Source of the DNA: an uncultured Prevotella sp.
GTDB lineage: Bacteria > Bacteroidota > Bacteroidia > Bacteroidales > Bacteroidaceae
Direction: 5' to 3'
Assembly: GCA_900555035.1 (NCBI GenBank)
Contig: USJX01000028.1
Coordinates: 1 to 34,136 of the forward strand
DNA: 34,136 nt
In this document: in pieces, positions 30,629-34,136 of the stretch
Numbering within the stretch: position 1 is the first letter of the stretch
Layout: every line of letters starts with the position of its first letter
Notes under the pieces: generated by a model
Told to the model about the DNA's origin: nothing
Database searches by the model: none
Seen by the model: the letters and a program-made list of their open reading frames with translations, nothing else
Position numbers and translations under genes: made by a program

Positions 30629-32518
30629 TTAATCTATTATGTCATTAGTAACATTATCTTCTTTCTCCTTCAACACATAATCATAGTCATCGCTGAGAGC
30701 TTCTTTCACTACCTCCTCGTTTTGCATGGCAAGTTCCTCGTTTTGCTGAAACTCTTTCATCATAGCCTCACTATACTTTCGCTTTGGCAGAATATCCGTT
30801 CTACCTTCTAAAGCTTGCAAGAAAGCATCTGGCATGGCACACAGTTCTATAACAGGCATGACTTTATGGAATTCGTCCTCATAGGCGTATGCGCCATCAC
30901 TATAAACATAAACCTTCAAAGGATTCTGCCTAGTCGCAACCTCAGCTATCATCGGAATGACGATACTGACTACACCCTCGTCGAGGACAACAAGCATCTG
31001 TCCAGCCTCATCCTTAAAATAGCGCAATACGCTCTTCTTAAATTTCTTGCCTCCAAACGTTTCTTGCTCTTGATAGATATTGTTCTTGATGCAGAGGAGG
31101 TCAACGAGAGAAGCCATCAAGGCTCGACGACTTTTGAAGTTACTTTGGTCACGAGGCACAAACTCCGTTTTATAATAACGAAGATTATTATGAGTCAAAC
31201 CAGGGACTTCTTCACCCTTCTGGTTCGTATAACCATTAATGACTCGTTTGTTTCGCTCATAAGTTACTTTCTCGCAGATGTTATTCTCGTTGTTGGTCAC
31301 CAAGATACATTTGCGATGACCTCCATCTTCTGAGTTCAATTGCATCGTTGCGTGGAGAGTGGTGCCTGAGCCAGCGAAGAAGTCGAGGATGGTGGAGTCC
31401 TTATAATGAGGATTGGATATTTTCAATAAATATTTAATGAGAGACAATGGCTTCGGAAAACCAAAAGCTTTTTCTCCAAATATGTTTATAATATCCTTAG
31501 TACCATCTTGCGTCATTCCTACCTCTTCGTTTATATAAGTACTAGCAGTAGTATAACCAAAGCGAACTCCAGCTTTCTTTTCATCATCTTCTTTCCAATA
31601 GCGAAGTACAGGCTTAGAAATCTTCAAAAAATCATAATCACCAGGAAATACAATTCTATTTTCTTTTAAATATTGTGGAAAGCCGTCTTTCGTAATACGC
31701 CAAACCGCCAAAGGATTTACAGGAAACTCTTGATTATTTCTTGGATTTACCATAGTAAAATTACTATTAGGTCTTTCCAATGCTGTACGTTGGGTTGACA
31801 TATCATGTACTCTCCAAGGTCTATTTGGAAAATCCGGAGTTTCATAATACTTACGTGAATCTTTTAAAATTCCTGCAGTATAATTTTCATTTGCATAACA
31901 CTGTACCCACTCATAATCCTGCGACAAGAAATAGGGAACATCCGATTTGGCCGTTCTTTTTCTCCAAGGTATTGTTGCCACAAACTTGTCTTCTCCAAAT
32001 GTTTTATCACAAAGTAATTTCAAATCAGCCTGTTCATTATCATCAATAGAAATAAAAATCACTCCCTTTTCAGAAAGTAACTTCTTGGCAATTTTCAATC
32101 GACGATTCATAAAAGACAACCATTTGGAATGGCGAAAGCCATCTTCTTTATCTACAAAAGAGTCATTGTAGATAAAGTCTTTATTACCTGTATTATAAGG
32201 AGGATCGATATAAATTACATCAATCTTCCCTGCATAAGCATAAGTAAGAGCAGCAAGAGCATTGAGGTTATCACCTTCTATCAACACATGATTAGGCGAA
32301 CCTTCTGGCGCAGAATCCAAACGCTTGGTGGCATCCTCAACAAAAACTGGAAGTTTGTCTTGCATTTCATCCCATGCTTCCTCAGAACTCTCCTCCCACA
32401 CAAGTCCATAACGTTGCTTATCGTTGATAGCAGCCAACAAGTCGTGCTTCAAATCTTTATCAATCTGAAGCTCATTTATCTGCTGGCGCAAAGCTTCCAA
32501 ATCTAGTTTCTTTGCCAT
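30629..32518 (-). CDS. Type III Mod-like adenine-specific DNA methyltransferase
   Basis: The product is a 629-residue beta-class N6-adenine or N4-cytosine methyltransferase. Catalytic motif IV DPPYNTG (105-111) precedes the AdoMet motif I DFFAGSGTT (379-387), the order typical of type III Mod. The target-recognition region lies between (about 180-350) and is clearly more A+T-rich than the rest of the gene, suggesting exchange. The C-terminal 200 residues (LMASLVDLLCIKNNIYQ ...) are typical Mod extension. First gene of the operon; the start has AGGAG 8 nt upstream. Its product would both mark host DNA and give sequence specificity to the Res partner. Confidence 0.9.
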   Translation of the reverse strand: MAKKLDLEALRQQINELQIDKDLKHDLLAAINDKQRYGLVWEESSEEAWDEMQDKLPVFVEDATKRLDSAPEGSPNHVLIEGDNLNALAALTYAYAGKIDVIYIDPPYNTGNKDFIYNDSFVDKEDGFRHSKWLSFMNRRLKIAKKLLSEKGVIFISIDDNEQADLKLLCDKTFGEDKFVATIPWRKRTAKSDVPYFLSQDYEWVQCYANENYTAGILKDSRKYYETPDFPNRPWRVHDMSTQRTALERPNSNFTMVNPRNNQEFPVNPLAVWRITKDGFPQYLKENRIVFPGDYDFLKISKPVLRYWKEDDEKKAGVRFGYTTASTYINEEVGMTQDGTKDIINIFGEKAFGFPKPLSLIKYLLKISNPHYKDSTILDFFAGSGTTLHATMQLNSEDGGHRKCILVTNNENNICEKVTYERNKRVINGYTNQKGEEVPGLTHNNLRYYKTEFVPRDQSNFKSRRALMASLVDLLCIKNNIYQEQETFGGKKFKKSVLRYFKDEAGQMLVVLDEGVVSIVIPMIAEVATRQNPLKVYVYSDGAYAYEDEFHKVMPVIELCAMPDAFLQALEGRTDILPKRKYSEAMMKEFQQNEELAMQNEEVVKEALSDDYDYVLKEKEDNVTNDIID

Positions 32519-32940
32519 ATCGGTGTCTCCTAGCCCTATAAATATGCTCCACCGATTCCCTAAGCAGAGAAGAATGTTTGTTTTTGGATTGCTATGATAA
32601 AAAGAAAGGCATAGGAATCATATTACTTATCCTTGCCAATTGAGGTCCTGGAAAAACCTATGAGAACAAGGATTGAAGCAATAGACCCCTACGCCAAACT
32701 TGCATATATTGATAGCACAGGACGCACCCTCTCCATACGAATGGAAAGGGCACACCTATGCCTCGCGTATATACACGATGAGTAGTCGTCCACCGCGACC
32801 TTCCTCTGTCTCTCATTTTGAAATTTTCCAGGTTTCAATTGAACAGAAGAAAACGTAGTACACGTCTTTCTTAATTATGATAGGCCAAACCATGGATTTT
32901 TACCTAGCCGGCGACTCATCGCCAGCCATCCACGGCAAGA
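32519..32940 (-). ncRNA. Long structured leader or stand-alone RNA upstream of mod
   Basis: The minus strand downstream of the promoter at 32947-32976 has about 420 nt before mod with dense complementarity. A 5' nested hairpin pairs 32928-32935 with 32890-32897 and 32919-32926 with 32907-32914. A 13-bp stem with a UCGU loop pairs 32741-32753 with 32724-32736. Long-range pairs join 32866-32872 with 32602-32608, CCAGG/CCTGG (32828, 32647) plus CAATTG/CAATTG (32836, 32637), and an exact 8-bp pair (32755-32762 with 32608-32615) that crosses the previous one as a pseudoknot. Short ORFs in it are not convincing. It matches no RNA I can name (not RNase P, tmRNA or SRP by eye). Confidence 0.5.
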
Positions 32941-32946
32941 CGATTG

Positions 32947-32976
32947 CAAAAGTACGAAAAAGAATTGGCTTCACAA
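32947..32976 (-). promoter_or_regulatory. Promoter toward the structured leader and mod operon
   Basis: The minus strand has TTG at 32976-32974 and TACTTTTG at 32954-32947, with a 19-bp spacer. It is back-to-back with the plus-strand promoter at 32995-33025. Confidence 0.7.
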
Positions 32977-32994
32977 AATTTTGGGTCTTTTTTC

Positions 32995-33025
32995 TTGCAT
33001 ATCTCATTTAATTTTCTTATCTTTG
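32995..33025 (+). promoter_or_regulatory. Promoter of the 45-aa/DUF6169-like gene pair
   Basis: TTG at 32995-32997 is followed after 20 bp by TATCTTTG at 33018-33025. The 5' UTR is about 35 nt and ends in a canonical Shine-Dalgarno (AAAAAGGAGG, 33051-33060), unusual for this phylum. Confidence 0.75.
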
Positions 33026-33065
33026 CCACCAAATTAATAACAATAACATTAAAAAGGAGGTTATT

Positions 33066-33203
33066 ATGCAAGCAACAAAGAACAATACAAAGGAGGAAAC
33101 CATCAGAAAGTTTAAACAACTCCTAAAACATAAACAGGAGATGCTCGAAAGAGCAAAACAATATGATGGCATTGACATTTATGCTAAATTTGCAAACGCA
33201 TGA
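33066..33203 (+). CDS. Small helical protein, 45 aa, upstream partner of the DUF6169-like gene
   Basis: ATG at 33066 to TGA at 33201-33203 encodes 45 residues beginning MQATKNNTKEETIRKFKQLL and ending DIYAKFANA. It is Lys/Glu-rich and predicted helical. A strong Shine-Dalgarno 5 nt upstream and a complete promoter support expression. Its stop overlaps the next start by 4 nt (ATGA), so the two are translationally coupled. The arrangement of a short charged protein followed by a larger one resembles a toxin-antitoxin pair, but no known antitoxin motif is visible. Confidence 0.7.
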   Translation: MQATKNNTKEETIRKFKQLLKHKQEMLERAKQYDGIDIYAKFANA

Positions 33204-33691
33204 AAGAATTGTCTCTACATCACATTAACAACAAATCACCTTATCGAGTTATCTGCTCAGATAAGGGTGATTACCTGTTTGCAACAGACAAGGGGATTAA
33301 CTATACCATTTCTTTTACAGAAGAGTTTCCTCTTGGCGGTTGTATGAGCTATCAATTTTGCATACACAATGACAATAAAATCCATGGCTCATACGATAAT
33401 AAAATAAGCACAACGATTATTGCCATCATTGAGGAGTTCTTCCTTCAAAACTTGAATGTCTTACTATATATTTGCGACACAAGTGACAACCGTGAAGAAG
33501 TTAGAAATCGTTTGTTTATAAGATGGTTCAAGGAATATGCAGACCCACAAAAGTATACTATCCAATCTGCCAACACAACCATTGAAGGTCAAGGATTCTA
33601 CTCTTCTATCATTGTAGAAAACAGAAATCCACTATTAGATGCTATCAAAGCTGATTTCGAAAAGTCTGCAAATGACTTAAAAGAGAAATAG
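33200..33691 (+). CDS. DUF6169-like protein, 163 aa
   Basis: The product has 163 residues, without signal peptide or membrane segment. The segment TTIIAIIEEFFLQNLNVLLY leading into ICDTSDNREEVRNRLFIRWF (about residues 72-112) resembles, from memory, the conserved block of Bacteroidetes DUF6169 proteins (LIY.CD..D...AARNR.F..WF). The N-terminal half is beta-rich (YRVICSDKGDYLFATDKGIN). Function is unknown. It is coupled to the 45-aa gene and placed beside a defence-like island, so a toxin or defence accessory role is possible but unproven. Confidence 0.65.
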   Translation: MKELSLHHINNKSPYRVICSDKGDYLFATDKGINYTISFTEEFPLGGCMSYQFCIHNDNKIHGSYDNKISTTIIAIIEEFFLQNLNVLLYICDTSDNREEVRNRLFIRWFKEYADPQKYTIQSANTTIEGQGFYSSIIVENRNPLLDAIKADFEKSANDLKEK

Positions 33692-33740
33692 CATCTTGCA
33701 AATCCCAATAAAATTGGTTATAAAGCTGCATATAAGCAAG

Positions 33741-33826
33741 GCTTTTGCCCTTACAGGGCGCAGGGGAACAACGCTTTAATACCCAGGGCGATGCCCTGGG
33801 CTAGGCGCTTCTGCCCTTTCAGGGCG
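33741..33826. repeat. Cluster of GC-rich short palindromes
   Basis: Three palindromes lie within 80 bp: GCCCTtacAGGGC (33747-33759), CCCAGGGCgatGCCCTGGG (33782-33800) and GCCCTttcAGGGC (33813-33825). They share the GCCCT/AGGGC half-site and are far more G+C-rich than the flanks. They cover the 3' end of the nucleotidyltransferase gene; its stop codon lies inside the first palindrome. Confidence 0.85.
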
Positions 33827-34136
33827 GTGCCGCTGTTTTGCAGTAGCATTACTCCTTCCTCTTCCACGTTATTATAAAAAGGACTGCCTTTTTTGCTGTT
33901 CCAATCCTTCATCGAATACACTATCGGATGAATCATCTGATTGATCTGCCAACCCAATTCCCAAAGAGGATAGGTATAATTATCATGATCCTGCTCGTCT
34001 ATCTTATCCTTATTCAGGAGCACAAGGATGTCCCAGTCGGAATCTGCCTTGGCATCCCTTCTGGCCCTTGACCCAAAAAGAATAACCTTGGCATCTTTCG
34101 GCATAATCGACTCCGCTTTCTTCTGAATCGACTTGA
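33751..34136 (-). CDS. Nucleotidyltransferase-domain protein, partial (5' end outside window)
   Basis: The minus-strand frame is open to the window edge (KSIQKKAESIMPKDAKVILF), so the Met at 34104 is probably internal and the true start lies outside. FGSRARRDAKADSDWDILVLL is the canonical GS(R)-x-(D)xD motif of MNT/MenT-like minimal nucleotidyltransferases, whose relatives act in toxin-antitoxin and tRNA/protein AMPylation systems. WELGWQINQMIHPIVYSMKDW continues the fold. The last about 25 residues (NSGTALKGQKRLAQGIALGI...) are encoded by the palindromic repeat, so the C-terminus appears extended by repeat insertion. Confidence 0.85.
   Translation of the reverse strand, partial: KSIQKKAESIMPKDAKVILFGSRARRDAKADSDWDILVLLNKDKIDEQDHDNYTYPLWELGWQINQMIHPIVYSMKDWNSKKGSPFYNNVEEEGVMLLQNSGTALKGQKRLAQGIALGIKALFPCAL

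Noticed and set aside
32665..32815. Short ORFs of about 41 aa (+) and 52 aa (-) inside the structured leader
   Set aside because: They overlap the predicted stems on opposite strands and have no RBS or recognisable family; the complementarity is better explained as RNA structure.
32916..33119. A 67-aa minus-strand ORF upstream of the mod operon
   Set aside because: It overlaps both divergent promoters and the 45-aa gene, and has no supporting start signal.

Overview
The window looks like a chromosomal segment of a Bacteroidales bacterium, most likely a Prevotella/Segatella relative. The evidence is the recurring Bacteroidetes-type promoter (TAnnTTTG -7 box, in several places with TTG 19-20 bp upstream), mostly poor Shine-Dalgarno sequences, a CarboxypepD-reg-type TonB receptor, YtxH and SPOR lipoprotein genes, DUF4301/DUF4348/DUF3332 families, and a Cys-rich insert in PheS. 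The species call is inference; no rRNA or tRNA gene was seen.

Layout. 1-2412: 5' part of thrS (-) diverging from ansA (+). 2483-3243: a 38-aa small gene with its own promoter and terminator, then tandem and inverted repeats. 3244-4815: a DUF4301 protein (-). 4904-7826: an 80-aa membrane protein, three tandem paralogous 34-aa membrane microproteins and a RelA-type (p)ppGpp synthetase (+). 7827-8066: a second copy of the repeat array, again between convergent genes. 8067-11574 (-): SPOR lipoprotein, ruvX/yqgF, def and an exported TPR protein, with 4-nt overlaps between the last three. 11831-12898 (+): YtxH, holin-like and 98-aa proteins with promoter and terminator. 12966-13066 (-): a predicted sRNA of about 65 nt. 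13202-16033 (-): DUF4348 lipoprotein, murB, MBL hydrolase. 16114-20421 (+): pheS, DUF3332 lipoprotein, TonB-dependent receptor. 20591-23013 (+): acyl-CoA carboxyltransferase/methylmalonyl-CoA decarboxylase alpha subunit, a 49-aa accessory protein and a biotin carrier. 23091-23900 (+): a MoeB/ThiF-type E1-like enzyme.

From about 23.9 kb the window becomes accessory. Frameshifted coding remnants (23943-24278) border an 8-kb minus-strand operon in the order Mod-type DNA methyltransferase, Res-type helicase-nuclease, 74-aa protein, DndD-like SMC/ABC ATPase, DndE-HerA fusion ATPase. This couples a type III-like restriction-modification pair to part of a Dnd-like module, with no sulfur-modification genes (DndA/B/C) in the window. 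I do not recognise it as a named defence system, and it is the main candidate for something new. Upstream of mod lies a 420-nt promoter-driven leader with several long-range complementary segments, which looks like a structured RNA. A back-to-back divergent promoter drives a 45-aa/163-aa gene pair (the second DUF6169-like). The window ends in a nucleotidyltransferase gene whose 3' end runs through GC-rich palindromic repeats.

Stretches over 300 bp without a protein gene: 926-1239 (divergent thrS/ansA promoters); 2272-2665 (ansA terminator, small-gene promoter and 5' UTR); 2783-3243 (terminator and repeats); 11575-11963 (AT-rich spacer with a dispersed motif and the YtxH promoter); 12869-13201 (terminator and sRNA); 23901-24369 (gene remnants); 32519-33065 (structured leader and divergent promoters).
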